Of a DNA stretch of 47,572 nucleotides, positions 1 through 9,400 are shown piece after piece. Source of the DNA: Paraburkholderia nodosa. GTDB lineage: Bacteria > Pseudomonadota > Gammaproteobacteria > Burkholderiales > Burkholderiaceae. The first letter of the stretch is position 1; every line of letters starts with the position of its first letter. The DNA lies in assembly GCF_001718195.1 (NCBI RefSeq), contig NZ_MCNV01000043.1, positions 1-47,572 on the forward strand. The letters run 5' to 3'. The notes beneath the pieces are model-generated. The model was not told the DNA's origin, did not search any database, and saw nothing but the letters and a program-made list of their open reading frames with translations. Both the position numbers and the translations under genes were made by a program.

Positions 1-213
1 CGAGCGGCTTCGATCGTCACGTCAAATTTAGATCTGAGCGAATGGGGCGACGCGTTTCCCGACAACCGCATCCTGGGCGCCGCGACGCTGGACCGGCTAC
101 GCCACGGCGCCTATCGCGTCGTGATCGAGGGCGAGAGCTTCCGCAAGCCCAAACCAATGCCAGGAGGCAGTGAAAACGCGGTTGCCAAATCGGGCAAAAA
201 ACCGCATTCTTGA
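1..213 (+). CDS. istB: IstB-like ATPase of an IS21-family element, C-terminal 70 residues
   Basis: Frame 1 is open from the window edge to TGA at 211-213. It reads a typical IstB C-terminus: SIVTSNLDLSEWGDAF, then PDNRILGAATLDRLRHGAY and VIEGESFRKPK. IstB is the AAA+ helper that loads the IS21 transposase IstA onto target DNA. The ATPase motifs lie upstream, outside the window, so whether the gene is intact cannot be judged. The short basic tail after the RKPK motif is normal. No IstA is visible because it would be encoded further left. Family assignment rests on the conserved SNL..WG.....D....AA..DRL.H......I.G.S.R motif pattern. Confidence 0.85.
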   Translation, partial: RAASIVTSNLDLSEWGDAFPDNRILGAATLDRLRHGAYRVVIEGESFRKPKPMPGGSENAVAKSGKKPHS

Positions 214-595
214 GCCCGTTCGAATCTGCGCTTTACCCCCGTTTCTGCTGGCTCCATTACGCCGCCCATCCCCGGCTCGATTACGCCGCCCCGTGACAAC
301 GAGCCGTTCGCGTGGGATCGTCCGGCGTTGACCGCACACAAACTGCGTGCGCTGGAGCTGCAGGCCGGAATGCCGGCGCAGCATGGTTCGCGCAAAGGTT
401 CGGCTGCCGCCTACAGTCTGAAGAGCGTCCTCCAGCAGGAGCGGGCCGTGGCTGAGCAGTCCGAGCGAACCTATCAGAGACTGTTAACCGGTGGAAGCAG
501 TCGCGCCCCAAATCAGACGGCGCGCCGATACGGTGGCCGGAAGCGCGGACATAGCGAACGGGCGAAGTGCGGCGCGGGGGCTTGTATATTTCATC
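214..595. other. Stretch between the IstB end and the IS256 remnant, no recognisable gene
   Basis: About 380 bases without a gene I recognise. The plus strand is open through most of it (for example AHKLRALELQAGMPAQHGS, followed by a Gln/Glu/Arg-rich stretch). This could be the tail of a disrupted gene, since coding-like composition stops where IS256 sequence starts near 596. It has no convincing start codon or ribosome binding site. An IS21 end should lie just right of 213, but the terminal repeat could not be fixed by eye. Confidence 0.3.
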
Positions 596-1675
596 CGTCG
601 AGTAGATGACCCGGCGTATTTCTGGTGGAAACACGAAGAACGGCGTGACGTTCTCCCACGCACGCCGCCAGGATTGCACAATGGTCGGATATCGGGTGCC
701 CCATGGGCCTGCAGCGAATGCCTCAAGCGCCTGCTGCGCGGCCTGCCCGCTTGCGGCCGTGTAGATCGGGCGCAGCGCCGCGGCGATAGCATTCCGGTCC
801 TTGTAACTCGCGTATTCCAGGCTGTTGCGTATCAGATGCACGATGCAGGTCTGCACGGCCGTGCGCGGATAGGCCGTGCCAATCGCATCGGCCAGCCCCT
901 TGAGGCCATCGACCACGGCGATCAGGATGTCCTGGCAGCCGCGCGTCTTGAGTTCATTGAAGACCTTGAGCCAGAACTTCGCACCTTCGGTGTGCTCGAT
1001 CCACAAGCCCAGTACGTCACGCTGGCCGTCGGCCTGAATGCCCAGCGCGAGATACACGGCCTGGTTGCTCACCACGCCGTCGCTGCGGATCTTTACACGA
1101 AGCGCATCAAAGAATACGACCGGATACATCGGTTCGAGCGGACGGATTTGCCAGGCGAGTGTCTCGGCCATCACCTCGTCGGTGACCGAGCTGATGAAGT
1201 CGGGCGACACCTGCGTGCCGTAGCTTTCGGCCAGAAACGCCTGGATTTCGCGCACGCTCATGCCGCGCGCGTACATGGCAATGATGCGCTCATCAAAGCC
1301 GGTAAAGCGGCGTTCGTGCTTGGGGATCAGTATCGGCTCGAAACTGCCGTCACGGTCACGTGGCAGATCGACCCTGAGTGGACCGTGGTCCGTGATGATG
1401 GTTTTGCCACTGGCACCGTTACGCTCGTTGGTCTGGCCATCCGGCCTGGGATCGCCGGATGGATACCCCAGATGCAGCTTCATTTCGGCGCCCATCGCGC
1501 GTTCAATGACGGCCTTGTTGAAGGCGAGCATCAGGTCCTTGACCTGCGCGGGTGTCATCGGCCCCTTGACCAGTTCGTCGAGCAGCCCTTCAGGCAAGGC
1601 AGGCAGCGGCCCTCGGGCCGCTGCCTGCGAAGCGACAGTGCGTCGTTTCTGTTTCTTGTCCATCGGCATATCCAT
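596..1675 (-). pseudogene. IS256-family (mutator) transposase, 3' truncated
   Basis: The N-terminal ~360 residues match IS256-type DDE transposases. Visible motifs are NERNGASGKTI, GFDERIIAMYARGMSVREIQ, PVVFFDALRVKIR (first Asp), LIAVVDGLKGLADAI (second Asp) and WRRAWENVTPFFVFPPEIRRVIYST. Family members continue after VIY(S/T)T with an Asn-Ala-Ile-Glu-(S)-Leu-Asn stretch and about 50 more residues. Here the similarity stops at about position 597 and the frame runs into unrelated sequence. The element has therefore lost its 3' end, and the transposase is probably inactive because the conserved tail is missing. The start at 1675 gives MDMPMDKKQKR, an ordinary N-terminus for the family. Confidence 0.85.
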
Positions 1676-2037
1676 GATCTTTACCTCTCATGATATGCCT
1701 CGCCCACAAAATGGCTACAAGGGCTCCCCGTCGGTTGCAAACCCAACGTTGCTTTGATGTCTTTACGTACTGCGCTGCTTCGCTGGTGTAAGTGAGAAGG
1801 TGAAGGACTGCAATGCTACAAACGGTCATATTGGACCAATGGTCCGGACCCTGATGAAAGACGCGCGCGAGGACCTCGTTCGGATATCGGGATTGAGCTC
1901 CCTGTATTTTGTCCAGGTACGCCCCGCGCGGGTCCAACCCGCTTCACATCACCGCTGGCAGTGCAAAGTGATCTTTTATCCAGTCATGTGTACTATCGTG
2001 GTGTTCGTGTTAGTTGTTGGCAGATTAGCTCCGCACG
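1676..2037. other. Inter-IS spacer
   Basis: About 360 bases between the IS256 remnant and the IS110 transposase. The first ~80 bases should hold the IS256 upstream end. The rest shows only short overlapping open frames with no ribosome binding site or family motif. I see no gene here. Confidence 0.4.
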
Positions 2038-3063
2038 TCACGCTGCCACTGGCTCGCGCCTGAAGTCGCCGCCGTACTTCAGAACTGCCCAGGCCATCCG
2101 CGCATTCTTGGCTGCGATGGCGACTGCTGCCCGCCAGTAACGGCGGCGCTCCACCAGGCTCCTGGCCCACCTGCTGAACCGGTCTTGCTTGTCGCCCAGG
2201 TTGGCCATCACGGCACGAGCTCCCAGGACCAGCAGACTACGCAGATACGCGTCGCCTGTTTTCGTGATGCTGCCCAGCCGGGCTTTGCCGCCACTGCTGT
2301 GCTGTCCTGGTGTCAACCCAAGCCACGCCGCGACCTGCCGGCCATTCCGGAAGTCATGCCCGGCACCAATGCTGGCCAGCAAAGCGCTGGCCGTGGTTGG
2401 ACCGATGCCACGTAATTGCATCAGCCGCTTGCTGCGCTCATCTTCCCGGGCAATCTCGCCAATCGCGCGGTCATATTCGCCCAGCCGGTCCTCGATGTCG
2501 CCAGCATGCTCGAGCAAATCGCTGATGCACCGCCGCGCCCAGCCGGGCAACGAGTCAAGGTGAGTCGCGGTGTCTAGCCGTAGCTTTTCCGGGCTCTGCG
2601 GTAGAACCACTCCGAACTCCGAGAGCAGGCCACGCAACCGGTTGTAGGTCGCTGTTCTTTCCTCGACAAATCCCTGTCGCGTCCGATGCAGGCAAAGCGT
2701 AGCCTGCTGATGCTCGTCCTTGAGCGGCACAAAACGCATGCTGGGTCGCGTCACCGCCTCGCAAATAGCGGCCGCATCAGCCGCGTCGTTTTTGCCGCGC
2801 TTGCCGGACATCCGGTAGGGAGCGACCAGCTTTGGCGCCATCAACCTCGCTGTATGGCCGCACTTCTGGAACACGCGTGCCCAGTAGTGTGCTCCCGAGC
2901 ACGCTTCCATACCGATTACGCACGGCGGCAATTGGGCGATCAATGCACTCAGCTGGTCGCGAGATACACGAGGTTTGATCAGCACCGCTTTGCCGGCGTC
3001 ATCAACGCCGTGGACGGCAAACACGTTCTTGGCAAGATCGATCCCGACGGTGACAATTGGCAT
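2038..3063 (-). CDS. IS110-family transposase (DEDD recombinase), intact
   Basis: A 341-residue protein of normal length for IS110 (IS116/IS902) recombinases. The N-terminal RuvC-like DEDD domain shows VGIDLAKNVF (Asp8), VIGMEACSGAHYWA (Glu) and KNDAADAAAICEA (paired Asp). The C-terminal Tnp domain shows LRGIGPTTASALLA, GRQVAAWLGLTP and ITKTGDAYLRSLLVLGAR, which carries the conserved Ser region of the transposase_20 domain. No frameshift is seen. IS110 enzymes act with a structured non-coding (bridge) RNA made from the element's own end; the leader upstream of this gene (3064 to about 3240) has strong inverted repeats and is listed separately. This is the only transposase in the left cluster that looks fully functional. 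Confidence 0.93.
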   Translation of the reverse strand: MPIVTVGIDLAKNVFAVHGVDDAGKAVLIKPRVSRDQLSALIAQLPPCVIGMEACSGAHYWARVFQKCGHTARLMAPKLVAPYRMSGKRGKNDAADAAAICEAVTRPSMRFVPLKDEHQQATLCLHRTRQGFVEERTATYNRLRGLLSEFGVVLPQSPEKLRLDTATHLDSLPGWARRCISDLLEHAGDIEDRLGEYDRAIGEIAREDERSKRLMQLRGIGPTTASALLASIGAGHDFRNGRQVAAWLGLTPGQHSSGGKARLGSITKTGDAYLRSLLVLGARAVMANLGDKQDRFSRWARSLVERRRYWRAAVAIAAKNARMAWAVLKYGGDFRREPVAA

Positions 3064-3240
3064 GGACTTCCCCTCCTGTTGGCGTTGATGTAGTTCGACA
3101 CTCCATCATGGCACTTCGATGCCGACTCGCGGCTTCCGCCGCAGCCTCGGGACGGGGAAGTCCCTTCTATGAGCACCCGTTTGTCAAGCTGCTGAGCAGA
3201 TTGACAAACGGTCCGGCCTCCAATATTTGGGATTGCGTAT
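3064..3240 (-). ncRNA. Candidate bridge-RNA region of the IS110 element
   Basis: In IS110-group elements the bridge RNA is transcribed from the non-coding end ahead of the recombinase gene, which here is this stretch. Two perfect inverted repeats are visible: 10 bp (3064-3073 with 3154-3163, GGACTTCCCC/GGGGAAGTCC) and 11 bp (3177-3187 with 3201-3211, CCGTTTGTCAA/TTGACAAACGG). The second closes a short loop that itself contains CTG/CAG pairing. The exact RNA ends and the target- and donor-binding loops cannot be set without element boundaries and relatives. Confidence 0.4.
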
Positions 3241-3370
3241 CATGTTGGCAACGAGTTATCAATGGTAGAGCATGCTAACCGTGCATGACGAATCTGAGGC
3301 CGATCAATCGCGCTCGTGAGACCTTAGTCTGCACTCACCTTCTATCCGCTGGCCCGCTGTGTGACCAGCC

Positions 3371-4691
3371 TCATCCTGCATGCGCGCTTCGCCCAGATTT
3401 CTCCGGGGCACGCGTCCCATCTTTCAATCGGTTACCACACAGATAACCAGGGACTTCCACGGACGCGTACACTTCAGATCCTTTATGCTGGCGTAGCCGG
3501 CTAGCCAGTTGCTGCGTTTCGTCTAATGTGTGCGAGCTATGCCGACTTGAGCTGGGCACCTTCTGGCAGGACGCCGTCCCCTTCAGATAACGCCACAGGG
3601 CAATCGCGAGTCGGCGCGCGACTGCTACGATCGCAACCCGCCGAATTCGGCGACTCGAGGACATAGCCTGCGTTCGCTGATAAAACCAATTGGTGAGTGC
3701 ACTGTCGGGTTGATATCGTAACCACGACCACGCTATCTCGATCAGTAACGCGCGCACCCGTCGATTACCCTGTTTGCTGATTCCCTGATCTACCTGACTG
3801 TCGCCACTATCGTACGGTTGTGGCACAAGGCCCACGCAGGCGCCGACTTGGCGACGATTATCGAAGGATCTCCAGAACAGTTCGAGCGCGAGTCGTTGGG
3901 CACCGACCCGCCCAATGCCCTTGAGGTTGGTGAGATGTTCTACGCGGCTGGATGCTGCCGCAGGCAAACTGCCATGTAACGCGGTCTCAAGGGCTGCAAA
4001 TTGCCGCTCGACGAATGCTAGGCGCTCGCACTCACGCAATAGCCGTTGGCTCAGTTCTGGCGGCAGAGGTGTGCCGTCGTGACACCGCACCTCATTTCCA
4101 GCGAGCCGGCTGGCGAAGCCCTTGTGCTCGACGTTCTCCCAGCAGCCGAGTGTGGCCAGCAGTTTGCGCATCCGATCTCGGTGTTGTAGCACCTCTTTCT
4201 GCAACTGGGCCCTGTCACGCATCAGATGACGGGACGCTTCGTCTTGGGGCGACGGTACTCGAACTACGCGCATGCGGTCGCGCTCGCCGCGCAGCCATGC
4301 GCGCAGGTTGATCACCAGCTTGATTGCATCGAGCCGGTCGGTCTTCGCGCGCCTCTTATGGCGCTCAACAGGGATGCTCGCGGGATCGACCACATAACAT
4401 TCGATCCCGCGAGCCCGCAGCGTGCGATAGATCCAGAACGCATCCGGGCCGGCTTCATAGCTGACGACGACGCGCACATCCGTCGCCAGAATCCACTTGG
4501 CTTTATGCCGCTCGATGAGGTCCAGCACGGCCTGCAGCCGCCCCGCAGCGTCACGGTCCCGCAGTATGCACAGCTGGTCGGCTACGCTGCCCGTCGTGTA
4601 GCGCGACCTTCCATTTGGCCGCGGCAAGCTCGAGCGACTCCGCAAGCACAATTGGCTCTGTAACCGTTGTGTATGCTGGTTCAGCGTGCAT
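3371..4691 (-). pseudogene. Second IS110-family transposase, frameshifted near the N-terminus
   Basis: The main frame carries an IS110-type recombinase: VVVSYEAGPDAFWIYRTLR (Glu of DEDD), KTDRLDAIKLVINL (paired Asp), LTNLKGIGRVGAQRLALEL, RRQVGACVGLVPQPYDSG and GISKQGNRRVRALLIEIAW. The proper start is the ATG at 4691 behind AGGAGAG, reading MHAEPAYTTVTEPIVLAE, then LELAAAKWKVALHDGQRSRP. That frame hits a stop at about 4565, where sequence continuing as LRDRDAAGRLQAVLDLIERH has moved to another frame, so a small indel has split the gene. The subgroup appears to have Glu in place of the first catalytic Asp (SLELAAAKW). It differs strongly from the neighbouring IS110 and interrupts the end of the ABC-transporter operon. 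Confidence 0.8.
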
Positions 4692-4774
4692 GATTCTCTC
4701 CTATGAGCCTGGGTCGACGCACAGATTTTAGGCGCCGACTAGGTCGTCGAGGCAGCCATGCTTCATAGGATCTT

Positions 4775-4993
4775 TCATTCGGATAGGTTCACAATTTCTG
4801 CTGCGCGCCGTATCACATCGGCAGCCGGTTCTGCCCTTTCCCCTCCGAGCGAATCCCACCCTGGTTCGACCTTGTCAGGGGGGACGTCCGAGCCGACGTG
4901 TGGTAGCACGACCAGCAGGGGCGAGGCGCCCTGCCGGATGCCATAAGAGTTGCTCGAGCATCCCGCGATGCGGTCAGGAAGCGCGACGGACAT
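4775..4993 (-). pseudogene. N-formylglutamate amidohydrolase-like gene, 5' fragment
   Basis: An ATG at 4993, overlapping the permease stop by 20 bases, opens a frame reading MSVALPDRIAGCSSNSYGIR, then QGASPLLVVLPHVGSDVPPD. This matches the N-terminus of HutG-type N-formylglutamate deformylases (hydrophobic strand, then PHxGxxxP). Recognisable sequence stops after about 50 residues, and the IS110 element begins within ~100 bases. The gene was probably the last member of the importer operon and was cut off by the insertion. An intact paralogue lies at 15113-15907 and starts almost identically (RGKAPLLISIPHLGIHI), supporting the call. Confidence 0.6.
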
Positions 4994-5828
4994 GTGCGGC
5001 CCTTTTCCGCAGCGCGCCCATCGACCACATGAGGATGAGCGAGAGCGCAATCCAGAGCGTGGCAGCAGCCAGAATTGCCGGGCTAATCTGCTCCCGAAGT
5101 CCCGACCACATCTGCCGCGGCAACGTGAAATACTGCGGACTCGGGAGCAGGAAGAGAGCGAAAACCACCTCGTCAAACGATGTGATGAACGCCAGGACAG
5201 CGCCGGCCGACACGCCCGGCATGATGAGCGGCAGCGTTACTCTGCGAAACACCATCCAGGGAGGTGCTCCCATGATTGCGCCTGCCCGTTCAAACGAGCG
5301 GTCCAGTCCGCTGACTGAAGCAAGAACGGTAACCACGACGAACGGAATGCCTAGCGCAGTGTGGGCCGCAATCAGACCCCACAAGTTGTCGACGAGCCCA
5401 ACCTTCGCAAATACGAAGTAGGTTCCCGCGCCTGTGACAATCGTTGGCACGACCATCGGCGCAAGAATGAAGCTCATCAATAGTGACCTACCAGGCAACA
5501 GTCGCTGCCTCAGCCCGAGCGCGGCAGCTGTGCCGATCGACGCGGCGAGAATGGTTGTGGCAACACCCACGATCAGGCTGTTTTTGACCGAGAGCAGCCA
5601 CCGTGGATTGTCAAAAAATGACTCATACCACCGAAGCGACCAGGCATCAGCATGCAAATGCAACATCGCTCGGGAGAAGGTGAAGTACGGTTCTGTGTTG
5701 AACGAGAGCGGGATGATCACGAGGACCGGCGCGACGAGGAAGAAGAGAATCGCTGCGCAGATCACGACGAAGAGCACGCTCCATCCCTTTTCAACGGGAG
5801 AACGAAACGGCTGACTATGGACGTTCAT
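4974..5828 (-). CDS. ABC transporter inner-membrane permease, PotC type
   Basis: 284 residues with six likely membrane spans. The first is GWSVLFVVICAAILFFLVAP, and the last lies in PAILAAATLWIALSLILMWS. The EAA loop reads RAGAIMGAPPWMVFRRVTLP followed by LIMPGVSAGAVLAFITSFDE, typical of the polyamine/opine/spermidine permease family. It forms the second half of the membrane channel together with the permease just upstream, whose stop lies 2 bases before this start. A fragment of a HutG-like gene overlaps its 3' end. The substrate is not given by the sequence; the flanking amidase and hydrolases suggest a small nitrogenous compound. Confidence 0.92.
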   Translation of the reverse strand: MNVHSQPFRSPVEKGWSVLFVVICAAILFFLVAPVLVIIPLSFNTEPYFTFSRAMLHLHADAWSLRWYESFFDNPRWLLSVKNSLIVGVATTILAASIGTAAALGLRQRLLPGRSLLMSFILAPMVVPTIVTGAGTYFVFAKVGLVDNLWGLIAAHTALGIPFVVVTVLASVSGLDRSFERAGAIMGAPPWMVFRRVTLPLIMPGVSAGAVLAFITSFDEVVFALFLLPSPQYFTLPRQMWSGLREQISPAILAAATLWIALSLILMWSMGALRKRAAHVRRAS

Positions 5829-5830
5829 GC

Positions 5831-7099
5831 TTACCCCATCTTAAGGTTTTCAGCGCCAACCAGGCGGTTATACACAAAGTAGAGTGCGAGAACGACAACA
5901 AGAAGCACAATGCTGAGCGCCGCCGCCAAGCCCCAGTTCAGCGAGGTCTGGATGTTGAAAGCGATCATGTTCGAAATCATCTGCCCAGACTGGCCGCCAA
6001 CGAGCGCAGGCGTGATGTAATAACCTAGCGCGAGGATCAGCACCAAAAGACCACCGGCACCCACTCCTGGCAGCGTAATCGGGAAATATACCTTCCAGAA
6101 CGAACTGAAACGTCCCGCTCCGAGAGATTGGGCAGCTCGCATGTAGCTAGGTGGAACAGCAACCATCACGCTGTACAGTGGCAGAATGAAAAACGGCAAC
6201 AGGATATGCGTCATGGCGATCAGTGTGCCGGTCAGGTTATAAATCAGCATGACGCGGTTATTGTCATAGACCACTCCGGCCAGGACGAGAAGATCGTTGA
6301 CCACCCCATGCGACTGCAGCATCACCATCCATGCAGTGATGCGAACAAGCATCGATGTCCAGAAAGGCACCAACACCAGAATCATCAATTTGTTGGCGGT
6401 CGACTTTGAGCTTGTTGCCATGAGGTACGCAATCGGATACCCCATCACAGCGCACAACGCGGTCACGGCAATGGCAACCCAGAACGTCTTGAGGTAGAGC
6501 GAGCGATAGACCTGGCTGTCTTCCGGTTGCGATACGATGCTACCCTGCTGATCTCGTCGGAAATCGAGCGCCGCGAGGTAGTTATCGAAGGTGAAGGGTC
6601 GTGTTGCGCGCGCAAGCATCGGTAGCAGACCGGGATCGCTCCAGACCGGATCAACGCTCGCGAACCACTGCTCAGTCGGCGCTTCTTCGGCCGCAGCAGC
6701 GCGCCGCGCAGTACGTTCAACAGTCGATCGTAGTCCGAAGCGCTCGGCATTCAGTCGGCTCGCAACCATGCCAATATTGCCATTCTCTCTTGCCGTCACG
6801 AGATCATGTGCCAGCCCTTTCCACACGTCGCCCGCACCATCCTTCGACCCTTTATCTAGCGCCTGCGCCGTAGCCGGAAGAAGATCACGAAGCGTTGAAT
6901 CGTAAATGCTGACCTCAAACATCTTCGCGATCGGCACAATAAAGGCCAGCAGCAAAAACACGATCACCGGCAAGACAAGCAGGAACGATCTTCGTGTCTC
7001 ACCGCGCCTCGCCCTGTGGACGCGGCTCTTCAACGTGCCGCCCCATTGTTCCTGGCAGGCGTCGTCAGCGCTATTCTCAGCCATTGTTACTGGGCTCAT
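5831..7099 (-). CDS. ABC transporter inner-membrane permease, PotB type, with long periplasmic insert
   Basis: 422 residues. The first span is FLLVLPVIVFLLLAFIVPIA. It is followed by about 130 residues of predicted periplasmic sequence rich in Ala, Arg and Glu, before the PFTFDNYLAAL segment and the remaining five spans. The EAA loop reads MRAAQSLGAGRFSSFWKVYFP, then ITLPGVGAGGLLVLILALGY. The insert after span 1 is common in putrescine/opine-type PotB homologues of proteobacteria. The start ATG overlaps the ATPase stop (ATGA at 7096-7099), so translation is probably coupled. It pairs with the PotC-type permease downstream. Confidence 0.92.
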   Translation of the reverse strand: MSPVTMAENSADDACQEQWGGTLKSRVHRARRGETRRSFLLVLPVIVFLLLAFIVPIAKMFEVSIYDSTLRDLLPATAQALDKGSKDGAGDVWKGLAHDLVTARENGNIGMVASRLNAERFGLRSTVERTARRAAAAEEAPTEQWFASVDPVWSDPGLLPMLARATRPFTFDNYLAALDFRRDQQGSIVSQPEDSQVYRSLYLKTFWVAIAVTALCAVMGYPIAYLMATSSKSTANKLMILVLVPFWTSMLVRITAWMVMLQSHGVVNDLLVLAGVVYDNNRVMLIYNLTGTLIAMTHILLPFFILPLYSVMVAVPPSYMRAAQSLGAGRFSSFWKVYFPITLPGVGAGGLLVLILALGYYITPALVGGQSGQMISNMIAFNIQTSLNWGLAAALSIVLLVVVLALYFVYNRLVGAENLKMG

Positions 7100-8250
7100 C
7101 TCGGTCCTCCCGCAGCCAGCAACGCACGGCTATCAGCCGAGCGCCAGCCAATTGCAAGCGTCTGTCCGGAGCGCAGCGATCCGAGACTTGAGGTGTTCGC
7201 GACTTTCACTGAGATTTCGTTGCCACTGGGTATCCTGCATGTAAGCCGGACGTGGTCACCGAAGTAAGTTGAATCGATAATTTCGGAGTCCACCTGGTTT
7301 TCGAGAGCGGCTCCTTGCGAGGCGATTGCTACCCGCTCCGGACGCAACACTAGGGACACGCGCGACCCGGAGGCAATCGGTTTCTCGGTCAGTGCCTCGA
7401 AATGACACTCTCCATGAGTAACCTTCGCGCGATAGTCGCCGTCTGACGACGCATAGCATTCGCGAACAACGCCGTCCAGCAAATTGTTGTCACCCACGAA
7501 CCGTGACACAAACTCCGTGTTAGGCGATTCATAGATCTCGGACGGCGGCCCGATCTGTTCGATCATTCCATTGTTGAAGATCGCAACCCGGTCAGACATG
7601 GCGAGCGCTTCGTCCTGATCATGCGTCACATAGACGACCGTCACGCCAAGCATCTTGTGGAGATGCTTGATTTCCGTCTGCATGTGCTCGCGAAGTTGCT
7701 TGTCCAGCGCGCCGAGCGGTTCGTCCATCAACACCAGAGAAGGCTCGAAAACTAGTGCGCGGGCAAGGGCGATCCGCTGTTGTTGTCCGCCAGAGAGCTG
7801 AGCCGGCCGCCGAGACGCGAAGTCTTGCATCTTCACCATTTCCAGCGCATTTGCTACCTTCCTGACAATTTCATCCTTTGGAATCTTTCTCGCCGCAAGC
7901 GGAAACGCCACGTTCTCAGCGATCGACATATGGGGGAACAAGGCATAGTTTTGAAAGACCATGCCAATGCCCCGTTTATGCGGCGGCGTTGTTGTCAGAT
8001 TCACGCCGTCGATGCTAATCGTCCCGGCAGTCGGGGCCTCAAAACCCGCGAGCATCATGAGGGTGGTCGTTTTGCCCGATCCCGACGGCCCCAGTAACGT
8101 GAGAAATTCGCCTCGCCTGACCGCAAGGGAGAGTGATTTCACGACGTGAGTGTTCCCGTCGTAGCTCTTTTCGACCTGCGAGAATACGACGTGGTCACCG
8201 TCAGCCGCTTTCGGACTACCTTTAATACGCTGCTGGTAAACGTTTAGCAT
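7096..8250 (-). CDS. ABC transporter ATPase, PotA/FbpC type with TOBE domain
   Basis: 384 residues. Walker A is GPSGSGKTT, the Q-loop region is GMVFQNYALFPHMS, the signature is LSGGQQQRIALARAL, Walker B is SLVLMDEPLGALD and the H-loop is VVYVTHDQDEAL. After about residue 245 comes a TOBE regulatory domain (VSLVLRPERVAIA and following), which fits polyamine, iron and opine importers. It energises uptake through the two downstream permeases. It starts 17 bases after the binding-protein stop and overlaps the next gene by four bases. All catalytic motifs are intact. Confidence 0.95.
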   Translation of the reverse strand: MLNVYQQRIKGSPKAADGDHVVFSQVEKSYDGNTHVVKSLSLAVRRGEFLTLLGPSGSGKTTTLMMLAGFEAPTAGTISIDGVNLTTTPPHKRGIGMVFQNYALFPHMSIAENVAFPLAARKIPKDEIVRKVANALEMVKMQDFASRRPAQLSGGQQQRIALARALVFEPSLVLMDEPLGALDKQLREHMQTEIKHLHKMLGVTVVYVTHDQDEALAMSDRVAIFNNGMIEQIGPPSEIYESPNTEFVSRFVGDNNLLDGVVRECYASSDGDYRAKVTHGECHFEALTEKPIASGSRVSLVLRPERVAIASQGAALENQVDSEIIDSTYFGDHVRLTCRIPSGNEISVKVANTSSLGSLRSGQTLAIGWRSADSRALLAAGGPR

Positions 8251-8267
8251 TTGCGTTACCTTGATCC

Positions 8268-9350
8268 TTAGCGGGCCATCCAGGCGGCCCAGCGCCGGTT
8301 GATTTCGTCCTGCTCTTCATTCCAGAACCCGGTATCGTTCGCGAGGCCGACCTTCAGGTTGGCCGGAGACGTCGGCAGGTTATCACGCAGGGACGCATCC
8401 ACAAGTGCAAGTGCCGAGTGGCGCGCGGGTGCGTAGCTGATGAATTTGGTCTGGATCGCAAGCTGGGGCGCCGATGTTGCGTATCGGATGAAATCAAGTG
8501 CAGCCGCCTTATTCTTGCTCGCCTTCGAAATCGCAAATACATCGCCGTTGATGATCTGGCCTTGCCAGATGATTCCGAACGGCTTTTTGTCTTTGGTAAT
8601 AGCGTCGGTGAATCGGCCATTGCCGCCTTCGGTCATTGCAACTTCACCATCGGCGAGCAGCTGAACTGATTGCGCCTGCGCTCCCCAAAAGATCGCGTTT
8701 GACTTGATCGTGTCGAGTTTCCTGAAAGCGCGGTCAAGCCCATCTGGCGTTCGCAGAGTCTGGTAGACCTTATCGCGAGGTACGCCATCGGCCATCAGAG
8801 CCCATTCCAGATTGCCGTTCGGCTTGTTGCTCAAACCCCGCTTTCCCGGGAACTTCTTCAGATCGAAGAAGTCAGCGATTGTCGTCGGCTGGGCGCCGGC
8901 AAATTTCCGTTTGTCGAACGCAATTACGTTTGACCAGAGAATGGTCCCCACGCCACAGTCCATCAACGAGCCGTTCACGAAGTCGGTGGAGGCGGGTTTT
9001 CCGTCCGGCGACGGCGCAAGCGAGCTTGCCTTGATCGGATCGATCAAACCCTCGTCGCAGGCACGGGCAGCATCCTGGAACTCAAGATCGATCACGTCCC
9101 AGGCTCCGGAGTTAGCCTGCACCTGTGAGCGAAGCTCCGCGAGACCGCCGTTGTAATCCGCCGACAGAATCTTTGTGCCGGTTTTGGCAGTGTAAGGCTC
9201 AAAAAATGCTTGGGCCTGACTGGCAGTGTATGCACCTCCAAAAGAGGCGACAACCAGTTGTTGAGCATGTGCCGATGCAGCTGGCAGAACTGCACCCAGC
9301 ACCACAAACAGGCACGCACGCGCTTGCTTCGATGTGTTTCGGAGTTTCAT
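8268..9350 (-). CDS. Periplasmic solute-binding protein, PotD/PotF-like
   Basis: 360 residues with a clear Sec signal peptide: basic MKLRNTSKQAR, hydrophobic ACLFVVLGAVLPAAS and likely cleavage after AHA. The mature protein starts QQLVVASFGGAYTASQAQAF, typical of the ABC polyamine/opine/thiamine-like binding family, followed by YNGGLAELRSQV and WDVIDLEFQDAARACDEGLI. The C-terminus NEEQDEINRRWAAWMAR also fits this family. It captures the substrate for the importer encoded by the next three genes. The 50-base gap to the upstream amidase keeps it in the same operon. Confidence 0.93.
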   Translation of the reverse strand: MKLRNTSKQARACLFVVLGAVLPAASAHAQQLVVASFGGAYTASQAQAFFEPYTAKTGTKILSADYNGGLAELRSQVQANSGAWDVIDLEFQDAARACDEGLIDPIKASSLAPSPDGKPASTDFVNGSLMDCGVGTILWSNVIAFDKRKFAGAQPTTIADFFDLKKFPGKRGLSNKPNGNLEWALMADGVPRDKVYQTLRTPDGLDRAFRKLDTIKSNAIFWGAQAQSVQLLADGEVAMTEGGNGRFTDAITKDKKPFGIIWQGQIINGDVFAISKASKNKAAALDFIRYATSAPQLAIQTKFISYAPARHSALALVDASLRDNLPTSPANLKVGLANDTGFWNEEQDEINRRWAAWMAR

Positions 9351-9400
9351 ATTTACCTCTCGATGTCACGTTAAGGTTATTTTTACGACCAATCAGGCGT

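Noticed and set aside
491..1693. 400-codon plus-strand frame across the IS256 remnant
   Set aside because: It is the antisense shadow of the transposase; the minus-strand frame carries all the DDE-family motifs.
2686..3093. 135-codon plus-strand frame over the IS110 gene
   Set aside because: Antisense to the well-supported IS110 recombinase.
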